Part shown: positions 17,693 through 25,664 of the stretch, in pieces
Numbering within the stretch: the stretch's first letter is position 1
Layout of the letters: each line of letters begins with the position of its first letter
NCBI RefSeq assembly: GCF_000619945.1
Contig: NZ_JHVC01000006.1
Coordinates: 186,001-250,000 of the forward strand
Direction of reading: 5' to 3'
Source: Clostridium lundense DSM 17049
GTDB taxonomy: Bacteria > Bacillota > Clostridia > Clostridiales > Clostridiaceae
Length of the DNA stretch: 64,000 bases
Made by a program: the position numbers and the translations under genes
Notes under the pieces: generated by a model
Databases searched by the model: none
Told to the model about the DNA's origin: nothing
Seen by the model: the letters and a program-made list of their open reading frames with translations, nothing else

Positions 17693-18994
17693 CTAAAAAA
17701 GATTTATAAGTTGCACTCCATTTAATATGTGTTCTATAAGCATAAGAGCTCCAGATATACCTAAAATAGATTTTGGTAGGACATGAACATATCCAAGGGA
17801 TGGAAGGCTTATTTCTACCCCAGTAAAATTCTTATTATCCCCTCTAAGCTGTAATATAGTATTTCCATCACAGAATACAATATTTCCAGTGTTTTCATGT
17901 ATTAATCTATTTAAAGCTTTGGTATATCCTATATCCTTAAGAAAATCTCTTAGTTTTTCATAAAATATATTTTCCTTACCCGCTGTAATCTCAATGGATA
18001 CAGGAATCATTCCTAAATAGCTACAAAGCCATTTAGTTAATGCATAAGCAGTAGAAGCCTCAGCTTTTATTGAAAAAGTTGCTCCTTTAGGAAGTCCTAT
18101 AAAAGAAGTAACTCTAGATAAATAAAGATAACTTCTTCCCCTTGCTTTCTCAGATTCCTCTATAAATAACTCTTTATTCCCATTTAATTTTTCACATACA
18201 TTATTTATAAGATTTTCAGTAGCTTCAAACCCTATAGGTAATCCTTCCTCAACACATATATAAGGTATGTTATACTTTTCCTCCATCCACTTAGCTAAAT
18301 CTAATCCATACTCTGGATAAATAACTATATTATATTCTGCTTTTATTGCATTTTTAATATTTTCTGTAGTTTCTCCCGCACAAATATTTGATATTACATC
18401 TATGCCACAAAGTTTTAAAAGTCTTTTTATTTCCTCTATATTTCCTTCATAATATTTATTGTATATTGATATTCCCAAAAGATTCACCGTTTTAGGAATT
18501 ACATCTTTTCTCTCCCCTAGCATGGAAGATAAAACTTTAATCATAGCATTATGAAATCCATGCTCAAATTCACCTGAAAATCCAGTACTCTCCATAGAAA
18601 AGTAAGGGATATCCCCTAATTCTTTTTTCATTAATCTATCTAAATCATCGCCAATCAAAGCTGCACCTGGCGAATTTACCACTGCTAACAGATTATAATC
18701 TCTCCCTTTTATATCTTTTAGCAGCCTAGTTAATTTATCTGAGCATCCATATACATAATCATATCCATCCACATATGTACATGGTATTCTTGGTTGTCCA
18801 AAATAAAATTCTTCTGGATGACTTAAAGGATCATAATTGGCTTGTGCTGGCATCTGGGCATCAGAAACAGCACTATGATATAGTTTGCATCCTGTAGGTC
18901 CATTTAATATTACCGCTGCATCTTTTATGCCTTCTATGGCAAGAAGGGCTCCAGTAAGACTATCTGGCATAATATTTGGAAAATAGTTCTTCAT
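17693..18994 (-). CDS. Nitrogenase component 1-like protein (NifK/E/N-type partner)
   Basis: 433 aa of the oxidoreductase nitrogenase component 1 fold. Cys36 in NGPTGCKLYHS aligns with a P-cluster cysteine. Cys72 and Cys84 (RIPC ... YVYGC) are further candidates. At the third usual position the protein reads VVNSPGAALIGDDL, so the expected Cys is replaced by Ser108 while IGDD is kept. The start overlaps the fused NifH-NifD-like gene by 35 bp, and GGTGGAGA precedes the ATG, so the two are co-translated and probably form one enzyme. No nifE/N/B/V cofactor genes lie nearby, which argues against true nitrogenase. The reaction is unknown; other group IV relatives reduce tetrapyrroles, F430 precursors or C-S bonds. 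Confidence 0.75.
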   Translation of the reverse strand: MKNYFPNIMPDSLTGALLAIEGIKDAAVILNGPTGCKLYHSAVSDAQMPAQANYDPLSHPEEFYFGQPRIPCTYVDGYDYVYGCSDKLTRLLKDIKGRDYNLLAVVNSPGAALIGDDLDRLMKKELGDIPYFSMESTGFSGEFEHGFHNAMIKVLSSMLGERKDVIPKTVNLLGISIYNKYYEGNIEEIKRLLKLCGIDVISNICAGETTENIKNAIKAEYNIVIYPEYGLDLAKWMEEKYNIPYICVEEGLPIGFEATENLINNVCEKLNGNKELFIEESEKARGRSYLYLSRVTSFIGLPKGATFSIKAEASTAYALTKWLCSYLGMIPVSIEITAGKENIFYEKLRDFLKDIGYTKALNRLIHENTGNIVFCDGNTILQLRGDNKNFTGVEISLPSLGYVHVLPKSILGISGALMLIEHILNGVQLINLF

Positions 18995-21143
18995 CTTTTC
19001 TCCACCCCTCTTTTAAATTTAATTTAAAAAGTCCTGCCCATCTTTTAACAAGGTTTAATCCACTAAAAAAGCCCACATCAGGACACATAGGAATAGTATC
19101 TATTACTGCTTTTTCATCAAGATTTGTTGATGCATAATTAGATATAATTATATCTGGTTTCAACTCTTTAATATCCTCTATTCTTTTTTCTTGGTCGTAT
19201 TGAAGTTCTATATTTAACATGCTATCAAATCTGCTTTTAAATAAACTTTCACTGCAATAATTCAATACACATACCTTTACTATATCTATTTGGAGTTCTA
19301 ATGCAGTTTCTAGTATCCAATCAAGTTGGTGATTATAAGTAATTATCATCATCTTTTTACCTTTTAAATAAGGTTTTATCTTTTGTATTTCTTCTCTATA
19401 CTTTGTTTCATAATCTTTTATTAAATCTTCTACTAATTCCTCTTTATTAAAATATTTAGCTATGTCTTTAATCCACTGTTTGGTTTCTGAAAATCCTATT
19501 GGAAAAGGATTTTTAAAGAATCTAGCATCATATTCTTTTTGAAAAAACTTTTTCATTAATCGCCCCATATGATCTTCATAAGCTAATATATTTAAATCTG
19601 CCTTCATAAAGTTTTGTATGTCCTCTGCCTTAGTTTTGCATATAAATCTACAATTTACAGAAACTCCAATAGAATTCAAAAGTTTTTCAATGGTATTAAA
19701 ATTTTTCTCTGTATTTCTTGCAATAAATTTTTCAGATAAAATATTTACTGTGTTTTCTTCCTTTTTTATATTGTTTTTTATAAGCCCTCTAGCTATTTCT
19801 AAATAGGCACTAATCATGCCTTGAAGATAGTCTCCTGTAATATTTCCATCAGTTTTTATAGGAATAATAGGCTTGTTTTCTGTACTCATTTCCTTTACAG
19901 AATCTACATCATCTCCTATAATTCCTGCTGGGCAAGTTGTTATTACAAATAATGCTTTTCCTTTGTCCCTTACCTCTTCTACTTTCTTTTTTAACTGATC
20001 TATACCACCAAATACCATTACTCCCTCATTCATTTCTGAACTTACAAGTGATGGGTTAATTTGTACTGGCATCAATTCTCCTCTTTCAAAAAATCCCCTT
20101 CTTCCTACTGAGGATATAGTTTGATAGGATATATGAGCACAACTTCTAGGTCCATGAGCAATGGTTACTGCATCCTCTATTTGTATTGCCACATTTACCG
20201 CTCCATTAAAAGCACATCCATGAAGAGGTTCTCTTAATAGCACATTTTTAGATAAAAATTCTTCAAAAGCATCCTCTTTTTCCTCTCCTTGTTCTTTTAT
20301 TTTAGGAATATTTTCTTCCTCTTTTATAAAAGATTTAACTTTACTTTGAAGAACTACTTCTTCAAGCTTTTCATCTGTAAGAGGCAATGCCTCATAAAGT
20401 ATACTATCTTTAATTATCTTGTCTGCTAAATTTAAAAATCCATTACTCACCTTTGAATCTTTAATTTCTACCAACGGTAGTCCAACTTTTTCCGAATAAG
20501 TAAATTCATCACTTCTAGGAAAGACTTCACAAATGGGCAGCTTAACTGCCTCTGCAAATCTTTTTATTCTTTCCTCTTCATGCTCTACACCTCTTTTGTT
20601 GAATATAAGTCCTCCAACTCTTTTCATGGTTCCATCATAATTCCTAAGTCCTCTTAATATATTATTGGCAGCATATATAGACATAAATTCTCCAGAAGTA
20701 ACTATATAAACTTCATCTGCATATTCATGGCGTAGAGGTACTGCAAAACCTCCACACACCACGTCTCCTAGTACATCATATAAAACTATATCATACTGTT
20801 TATTCTTAACATGCAATCTTTTTAGTAAATCAAAAGTAGTCAAAATTCCTCTTCCTGCACACCCTACTCCTGGATTAGGCCCACCTGCTTCAACACAGTG
20901 TATTCCATTATATCCTTCCCACAAAATATCTCCTAATTTATACTTATCAGGTGCTGTGTCCCTTATATAGTCTAATACAGTATTTATTTTTCTTCCGCCA
21001 AGTAAAAGCCTTGTAGAATCATGTTTTGGATCACAACCAATTTGCAAAACCTTTTTATTCTTTTTAGAGAGCGCCGCAGACAAATTAGAGGATATGGTAG
21101 ATTTTCCAATTCCCCCCTTGCCGTATATAGCAATTTGCTTCAA
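18960..21143 (-). CDS. Fused NifH-like reductase and nitrogenase component 1-like protein
   Basis: 727 aa. Residues 1-260 are a full NifH/BchL/CfbC-type ATPase: P-loop GKGGIGKS (8-15), [4Fe-4S] ligands Cys95 (GVGCAGRG) and Cys130 (DVVCGGFA), and switch DVLGD. After an acidic Lys/Glu linker (about 265-300) comes a component 1 domain with Cys310 (LHGCAFNGA), Cys335 (GPRSCAH) and Cys404 (TTCPAGIIGDD) at P-cluster-like positions. A clear FeMo-cofactor His/Cys pair is not evident. NifH and component 1 are normally separate chains, so the fusion is unusual. Start: TTG (MKQIAIYGKGG) fits NifH alignments and lies behind AAGGAAGTGG; an in-frame GTG at 21152 overlaps that site. It forms a two-gene operon with the component 1 partner. 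Confidence 0.8.
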   Translation of the reverse strand: MKQIAIYGKGGIGKSTISSNLSAALSKKNKKVLQIGCDPKHDSTRLLLGGRKINTVLDYIRDTAPDKYKLGDILWEGYNGIHCVEAGGPNPGVGCAGRGILTTFDLLKRLHVKNKQYDIVLYDVLGDVVCGGFAVPLRHEYADEVYIVTSGEFMSIYAANNILRGLRNYDGTMKRVGGLIFNKRGVEHEEERIKRFAEAVKLPICEVFPRSDEFTYSEKVGLPLVEIKDSKVSNGFLNLADKIIKDSILYEALPLTDEKLEEVVLQSKVKSFIKEEENIPKIKEQGEEKEDAFEEFLSKNVLLREPLHGCAFNGAVNVAIQIEDAVTIAHGPRSCAHISYQTISSVGRRGFFERGELMPVQINPSLVSSEMNEGVMVFGGIDQLKKKVEEVRDKGKALFVITTCPAGIIGDDVDSVKEMSTENKPIIPIKTDGNITGDYLQGMISAYLEIARGLIKNNIKKEENTVNILSEKFIARNTEKNFNTIEKLLNSIGVSVNCRFICKTKAEDIQNFMKADLNILAYEDHMGRLMKKFFQKEYDARFFKNPFPIGFSETKQWIKDIAKYFNKEELVEDLIKDYETKYREEIQKIKPYLKGKKMMIITYNHQLDWILETALELQIDIVKVCVLNYCSESLFKSRFDSMLNIELQYDQEKRIEDIKELKPDIIISNYASTNLDEKAVIDTIPMCPDVGFFSGLNLVKRWAGLFKLNLKEGWRKDEELFSKYYAR

Positions 21144-21332
21144 AATATCCACTTCCTTTTATTCTTTATAACTAAATCTTTAATCTTTCCTCTTAGTATA
21201 GCATATTTATAATCTGCCATTCTTTTATTAAAAATTTCTGGTATAAAATTTACATTCTTCCCACCATTATTAAAATATCCCCCTGCTTTTTAATCAGATG
21301 TAAACGGATTATTATCATCCAAAATAAAAAAA

Positions 21333-21358
21333 CCGCTGATAAAACTAGTTACCAACGG
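21333..21358 (-). terminator. Terminator of the MFS-cvfB operon
   Basis: Minus-strand stem CCGTTGGTA/TATCAGCGG (two G-T pairs) is followed by TTTTTTTATTTT, downstream of the cvfB stop. Confidence 0.75.
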
Positions 21359-21431
21359 CCTAATAATTTATATATTTTACATATAAGAGATATAAAACAA
21401 TTATTTATTTTGATTTTATTGTATTAGATGT

Positions 21432-22274
21432 TTATTTTATAAGTTTTGTTCCTTCTTCATCTTGCTTAATCAAACCTCTTTTCATAAGTCCTCCTAGAGC
21501 TCTTTTGAAATAATTTTTACTTTCATGGAATACTTCTCTTATTTCATCTGGTGAAGAACTATCATTATAAGGCATAAAACCATTATGATCATTTAAATAT
21601 TTCAGTATTTCTTCCTGAAGTTTATTTCTTTCTTCTTTACCTGTTATTCTTGGAGTAAGACCTACAGTTCCATCTTCATATATCTTTTTCACCTTAAGTT
21701 TTAAATTATCTCCCATATTTACATCCATAAAATATTCATTCTTTAACATTATTCCTTTAAATTTATTGTCTACAGCTACAATTAAATTTTCACTTCTATA
21801 TTCTCCAACTATTGTACCTTGTACTTCATCTCCAACTTTATAATCTTCTCCTATTTCTAAGTATTTCTCTACATCAGTAGTAGCTGCAAGTCTATTTGTT
21901 TTATCTAAATAAACATAAAACAAATATTCTTTTCCTTCTTCTAAGTAAAACATTTTTTCTTTTAAAGGAACAAATAAATCTCTTTCTAATCCAAAATCCA
22001 CAAAGCTACCAATTCTTGTGTTATCCTTAACTTTAAGAAAGGCTAAATCTCCTACCTTAGCTAATGGCTCCTTCATAGTAGCTATTAATCTATCTTGAGA
22101 ATCTCTATATATAAATGCTGTAACCTTTTCTCCTTCTTCTAATTCGTCTCCCACTACATTTCCAAATGGTAACAATATATCATCCTTTGTATCTCCTGTT
22201 TCCGCATTTAAAAAGTATCCAGGTGCCCCTTTTCTAGCTATAGTTAATTCATTAAATTCTCCTACTTTTATCAC
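21432..22274 (-). CDS. cvfB: CvfB-family S1-domain RNA-binding protein
   Basis: 280-aa protein with three S1-like segments (GEFNELTIARKGAPGYFLN; LAFLKVKDNTRIGSFVDFGL; GDEVQGTIVGEYRSENLIVAV) and a C-terminal winged-helix tail (FFESKNYFKRALGGLMKRG-like; seen as ESKNYFKRALGGLMKRGLI). This is the layout of CvfB/YitL, an RNA-binding regulator first described in Staphylococcus. GTG at 22274 has GGAGGGG 7 nt upstream; the longer TTG start overlaps that site. It follows the MFS gene by about 30 nt and is probably co-transcribed. Confidence 0.85.
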   Translation of the reverse strand: MIKVGEFNELTIARKGAPGYFLNAETGDTKDDILLPFGNVVGDELEEGEKVTAFIYRDSQDRLIATMKEPLAKVGDLAFLKVKDNTRIGSFVDFGLERDLFVPLKEKMFYLEEGKEYLFYVYLDKTNRLAATTDVEKYLEIGEDYKVGDEVQGTIVGEYRSENLIVAVDNKFKGIMLKNEYFMDVNMGDNLKLKVKKIYEDGTVGLTPRITGKEERNKLQEEILKYLNDHNGFMPYNDSSSPDEIREVFHESKNYFKRALGGLMKRGLIKQDEEGTKLIK

Positions 22275-22304
22275 AAGTTTCCCCTCCAAATATTTTATAC
22301 TAAT

Positions 22305-23492
22305 TTATTTGTTAATTAATAATTTTTCCATAAACTTAAATTTTAATGAAGATTTTTCTTCAACATAATTAAAATATATAATAATAAATATTAATGCTAC
22401 TAAGCTTAAAATTCCACAAATAACAAAACTAAATCCTAAAGAAATATCCGCTGACTTACCAATGGCTATATTAACAGCAGATGCTATTACATCACTTATC
22501 ATAGCATATATAGAAAGCATAGTAGCTCTATCAGCCGTTTTAATAGATTTATTTTGTATATCTAAGCTTAAAGGCTGCACTAAGGCAAAAGCCCCTTCTA
22601 TAAAAGCTATTAATATTATAGTAATTATAGCACTCTTTGAATAAGCTAACAAAAATGAAGCTATTGTTATTATAGATATTAAAGAATTAAACACTATTCT
22701 ATGTCCAAAATTCTTACTTAATTTATATGATTTAGCAGATGCTAAACATATTATTTGCATAAAAGCCGTTAATAATCCAAAATATCTTACATCTATACCT
22801 ATATTTAAATATTTAGGACCATTAAGAAATACACATATAGAATGAGTGATTTCTGATGTTAAAGCAATCGCTATTATAAAAATAAATTTTTTTTTATTTT
22901 GCACTACATTTTTAAAACTATTTTTTATACTAATATTCTTTTTATCATATTCCACATCTTTAATAAAAAAGATTAATACAAAGGCTGTTCCATAAGGAAA
23001 TATGGTACATAGTACTGGAATATCTAAACTCTTTTTTAACATAAAAGTAGATAAAAAAGATGCTATAAAAAGCCCACTTGCACCAGCTGCACTATACAAG
23101 CTAAAAGCCCTTTCTGATTCCTTCTCTCCTACTGATAAATATATTAAAGCTGAATCACAACCTGATATTCCCGAAATACTCATAGAAACCACAATAGTTT
23201 CTAAAAGGAATCCATAAAAATCATAACTTTTATAAAATATTATCTTTGATATAAAAAATAAAAGGTATGATAATATAAGGGTTCTTTTATAGCCAAATTT
23301 ATCACTAAAATATCCCCAAGGTATTTCTAAAAGAATCATAGATAAAGTAAATATAGATTCTAATAAAAATATCTGATATAAACTAAGTCCCCTATATTGT
23401 CTAAAAATAGTAGCTATAGGTCCATAAAATACAAGTCCTTGCAAAAAAGCTACAATACACATTATATATAAATTCTTTCTATAATTATTCAA
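22305..23492 (-). CDS. MFS transporter
   Basis: 395 aa with 12 predicted spans and an MFS motif A-like loop (GYFSDKFGYKRTLILSY) after TM2. The start is TTG (MNNYRKN) with GAGGTG 8 nt upstream. Substrate is unknown. The leader ahead contains a transcription-terminator hairpin read through by a 33-codon ORF whose TGA overlaps this TTG start, an arrangement known from antibiotic-inducible efflux genes. It is followed closely by cvfB. Confidence 0.8.
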   Translation of the reverse strand: MNNYRKNLYIMCIVAFLQGLVFYGPIATIFRQYRGLSLYQIFLLESIFTLSMILLEIPWGYFSDKFGYKRTLILSYLLFFISKIIFYKSYDFYGFLLETIVVSMSISGISGCDSALIYLSVGEKESERAFSLYSAAGASGLFIASFLSTFMLKKSLDIPVLCTIFPYGTAFVLIFFIKDVEYDKKNISIKNSFKNVVQNKKKFIFIIAIALTSEITHSICVFLNGPKYLNIGIDVRYFGLLTAFMQIICLASAKSYKLSKNFGHRIVFNSLISIITIASFLLAYSKSAIITIILIAFIEGAFALVQPLSLDIQNKSIKTADRATMLSIYAMISDVIASAVNIAIGKSADISLGFSFVICGILSLVALIFIIIYFNYVEEKSSLKFKFMEKLLINK

Positions 23493-23590
23493 TTTGATAC
23501 ACCTCTAATTTTTATATAGCACAAAAAGACCTTGGTTAAAGGTCTTTTAAAAAACCACTTTCGATGTATCAAATATCCGCCATACTTCAT
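23489..23590 (-). CDS. Possible 33-aa leader peptide of the MFS gene
   Basis: ATG at 23590 opens a 33-codon frame (MKYGGYLIHRKWFFKRPLTK...) that runs straight through the terminator stem and stops at a TGA overlapping the exporter's TTG. The ribosome site (GGGG 2 nt before ATG) is poor. The frame could set ribosome position over the hairpin and so couple translation stalling to readthrough. Weakly supported on its own; placement is what makes it notable. Confidence 0.35.
   Translation of the reverse strand: MKYGGYLIHRKWFFKRPLTKVFLCYIKIRGVSN
23524..23548 (-). terminator. Leader terminator (attenuator) before the MFS gene
   Basis: Minus-strand AAAAGACCTTT/AAGGTCTTTT with a 4-nt loop, ending in T5, about 30 nt before the MFS start. 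As no complete gene ends just upstream on that strand, it is more likely an attenuator than a gene-end terminator. The rest of the 23493-23809 spacer holds only promoter-like AT-rich DNA. Confidence 0.65.
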
Positions 23591-23809
23591 ATCCCCATTT
23601 CAAAATTACTAATTTACATCAGTATAACACATTTTTTAAATGAATCGCTATCAATATTTTTATTACATACCTAGTCCAAATAATGTTACCATATTATATC
23701 AAATAAAAATACAATATTTACAGGTTAAATTTTTAATACATTGGAAATATTTGTCCAATTAAAATATAATGATATTATATACTATTATTTTATTTGAGGT
23801 GAATATGTT

Positions 23810-24232
23810 ATGCCTTTTTATGGATTTGATGATTTGTTATTTTCTATTTTCCCTATAATATTCTTCATAATATTTGGCTTTATGGTTTTCTCCATGATAA
23901 AATCTTACGTAAAAAATTCTCAAGCTCCTATAATAACTGTAGAATCGAAAATAATAGGAAAAAGAACTAACGTCTCTCACCACACTCATAATGATGCTAA
24001 TAATAATATATCCCATTCTACTTCTACTACCTATTACATCACATTTCAAACTGAACATGGTGAAAGACTAGAACTATCTTTAAGCGGACGAATGTATGGT
24101 TTGCTTGCTGAAGGAGATGTAGGTGATCTTACTTATCAAGGAGAATGGTTTAAAGATTTTAAAAGAAAAAACAATTCACAAAGCTTTAATAATAACTCCT
24201 ATGAAGAAAATAAAGATTATAGGGAATACTAA
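23810..24232 (+). CDS. DUF2500 membrane-anchored protein
   Basis: 140 aa with one N-terminal transmembrane helix (FSIFPIIFFIIFGFMVFSMI, about residues 10-30). A soluble domain follows with AKIIGKRT-type (SKIIGKRTNVSHH) and YYITFQTEHGERLELSLSG segments, characteristic of DUF2500. The tail is polar and Asn-rich. RBS GAGGTGAATATGTT precedes the ATG. Family known, function unknown. It runs opposite to the MFS gene and toward the 2H phosphoesterase gene, about 70 nt away. Confidence 0.75.
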   Translation: MPFYGFDDLLFSIFPIIFFIIFGFMVFSMIKSYVKNSQAPIITVESKIIGKRTNVSHHTHNDANNNISHSTSTTYYITFQTEHGERLELSLSGRMYGLLAEGDVGDLTYQGEWFKDFKRKNNSQSFNNNSYEENKDYREY

Positions 24233-24249
24233 TAAAAAAATGCATACAC

Positions 24250-24290
24250 TTTTTTAGAGTACAAATTACAGAGTATAGAGCACAAATAAG
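24250..24290. repeat. Degenerate AGAGTACA/AGAGTATAGAGCACA repeat, copy 2
   Basis: AGAGTACAAATTACAGAGTA followed by TAGAGCACAAATAAGG is the reverse-complement form of the CTCTGT family. It lies between the DUF2500 gene and the next gene. Confidence 0.45.
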
Positions 24291-24301
24291 GAGTGATTTT
24301 A

Positions 24302-24829
24302 TTGGATAGATTTGTTATAGTTTGCTTACTTAAAGGAGAAACTCTTAAATTTCATGAAAAATTAGTAGAAGATGTTTGTTATAAGTATAAAGTTAAAAGA
24401 CAAAAACTGCCTGCTCATTTCACAATAAAGGCACCTTTTGAAACAAATAATATAGAAGAAATAGAAAAAGTTATAGAAAAATTTGTAGAGAGTAAAAATA
24501 AAGAAAAAATCTTAATAGATGGTTTTGATCATTTTAGAACAGATGTAGTATTTATGAAAGTTATTCCTTCTAATGACGCTCTAAAACTTCATGATGACTT
24601 TATTGATGAATTAAAAAAAATTCCTTGGCTTGGTTGGAAAAAACATGAGGGAAAGGGAAAAACCTTTCATTGCACCATAGTAACCCGAATTATGGAAGAT
24701 AAATTTAATCCTATATGGGATTATGTGAATAATTATAATCCACAGTTTAATACCTATTTTGATAACATATCCATACTTAAATGGCAAGACTTTAGGTGGA
24801 TAACTTATAGAGAGTATACTCTTAAATAA
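24302..24829 (+). CDS. 2H phosphoesterase (2'-5' RNA ligase-like)
   Basis: 175-aa cytosolic protein with the paired HxT motifs of the 2H superfamily: HFTIKAPF near residue 40 and HCTIVTR near residue 125. Relatives act on 2'-5' or cyclic phosphates of RNA and nucleotides. The TTG start at 24302 sits 8 nt after AAGGAG; the GTG at 24293 overlaps that site and is less likely. Substrate is unknown. Confidence 0.75.
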   Translation: MDRFVIVCLLKGETLKFHEKLVEDVCYKYKVKRQKLPAHFTIKAPFETNNIEEIEKVIEKFVESKNKEKILIDGFDHFRTDVVFMKVIPSNDALKLHDDFIDELKKIPWLGWKKHEGKGKTFHCTIVTRIMEDKFNPIWDYVNNYNPQFNTYFDNISILKWQDFRWITYREYTLK

Positions 24830-24834
24830 AAAAA

Positions 24835-25016
24835 CAAGTTGAGAATTGAGAATTGAAAGTTATAGAAGCTTTTCTGGGAAGAAAGGCTTCTTTTTCTTTA
24901 ATTATATTGCAACTTTTTTAGAGCACAGAGTATATTCTTCTCTCTTCACTATTCACTAAAAATCACTCTATTTTTCATCTATACTCTTTGATCTATTATC
25001 TATACTCTGAAAAAAA
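24835..25016. repeat. Composite intergenic repeat: GAGAATTGA words, hairpin and CTCTGT-type words (copy 3)
   Basis: Consists of TTGAGAATTGAGAATTGAAA, a hairpin (GAAGCTTTTCTGGGAAGAAAGGCTTC, then TTTTTC) that probably terminates the 2H gene, and then CTATACTCTTTGATCTATTA-type words to 25012. The same three-part order recurs near 53.87-54.06 kb. Confidence 0.5.
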
Positions 25017-25039
25017 TCACTCATATTTTTTCTATATCG

Positions 25040-25065
25040 TGAACCAAAAGTAATACTTACGTATC
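25040..25065 (+). promoter_or_regulatory. Candidate autoregulated ECF promoter
   Basis: TGAACC (25040-25045) and CGTATC (25060-25065) resemble ECF -35 and -10 boxes, upstream of a sigma gene that would be expected to read its own promoter. The 14-nt spacer is about two bases short of the usual 16, so confidence is limited. Confidence 0.4.
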
Positions 25066-25124
25066 TATATAAGTGTTAAGATAATGATACATAATACCGC
25101 GGTATTAAATTTAGGAGGGTTTAC

Positions 25125-25664
25125 ATGGAATTACTAGAAGAAGTCAAATTAGCCCAAAAGGGACATAAAGATTCTTTTACAAAATTAATAAGATATTATG
25201 AAAGGTACTTTTATTCAGTGTCTAAATCTATTTTAGATAATGATGAAGACTGTGCAGATGCTATTCAGGAAACTATTTTAAACTGTTATAAAAACATATA
25301 TTCTTTAAAAAATCCTGAATATTTTAAGGCATGGTTTACAAAAAGTCTTATAAATAATTGCTATAAAATACTTAAAAATAATAAAAAAATAGTCCCTTTA
25401 AATGAAATTTACGAAAAATCTTCAGATTGTAAGGATTACGAACTAATTGAAATAAAAGAAGTAATCAATTGTTTAGAAGATGATTTAAGATATATTACTC
25501 ATTTATATTATTTTGATGATATTTCTATAAAAAATATTAGTAAAATTCTTCAAGTTCCTGAAGGTACAGTTAAATCTAGGCTTTCTAGAGCAAGAAATAA
25601 AATATTTAATAGTTTAAAATTAGATAGGGAGGGTGTATGCTATGAAAGAAGACTTAATGGATAA
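25125..25664 (+). CDS. ECF-type RNA polymerase sigma factor
   Basis: 179 aa: sigma region 2 (FTKLIRYYERYFYSVSKSIL, DCADAIQETILNCYKNI) and region 4 (YFDDISIKNISKILQVPEGT, VKSRLSRARNKI). No region 1 or 3, as in ECF factors. AGGAGGG lies before the ATG. The anti-sigma gene starts inside its last codons, giving the usual translational coupling. The signal sensed is unknown; relatives respond to envelope stress or antimicrobial peptides. Confidence 0.9.
   Translation: MELLEEVKLAQKGHKDSFTKLIRYYERYFYSVSKSILDNDEDCADAIQETILNCYKNIYSLKNPEYFKAWFTKSLINNCYKILKNNKKIVPLNEIYEKSSDCKDYELIEIKEVINCLEDDLRYITHLYYFDDISIKNISKILQVPEGTVKSRLSRARNKIFNSLKLDREGVCYERRLNG

Noticed and set aside
17693..21143. Genuine nitrogen-fixing nitrogenase
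   Set aside because: No nifB, E, N or V genes are nearby, the partner lacks a usual P-cluster cysteine and no clear cofactor ligand pair is visible.
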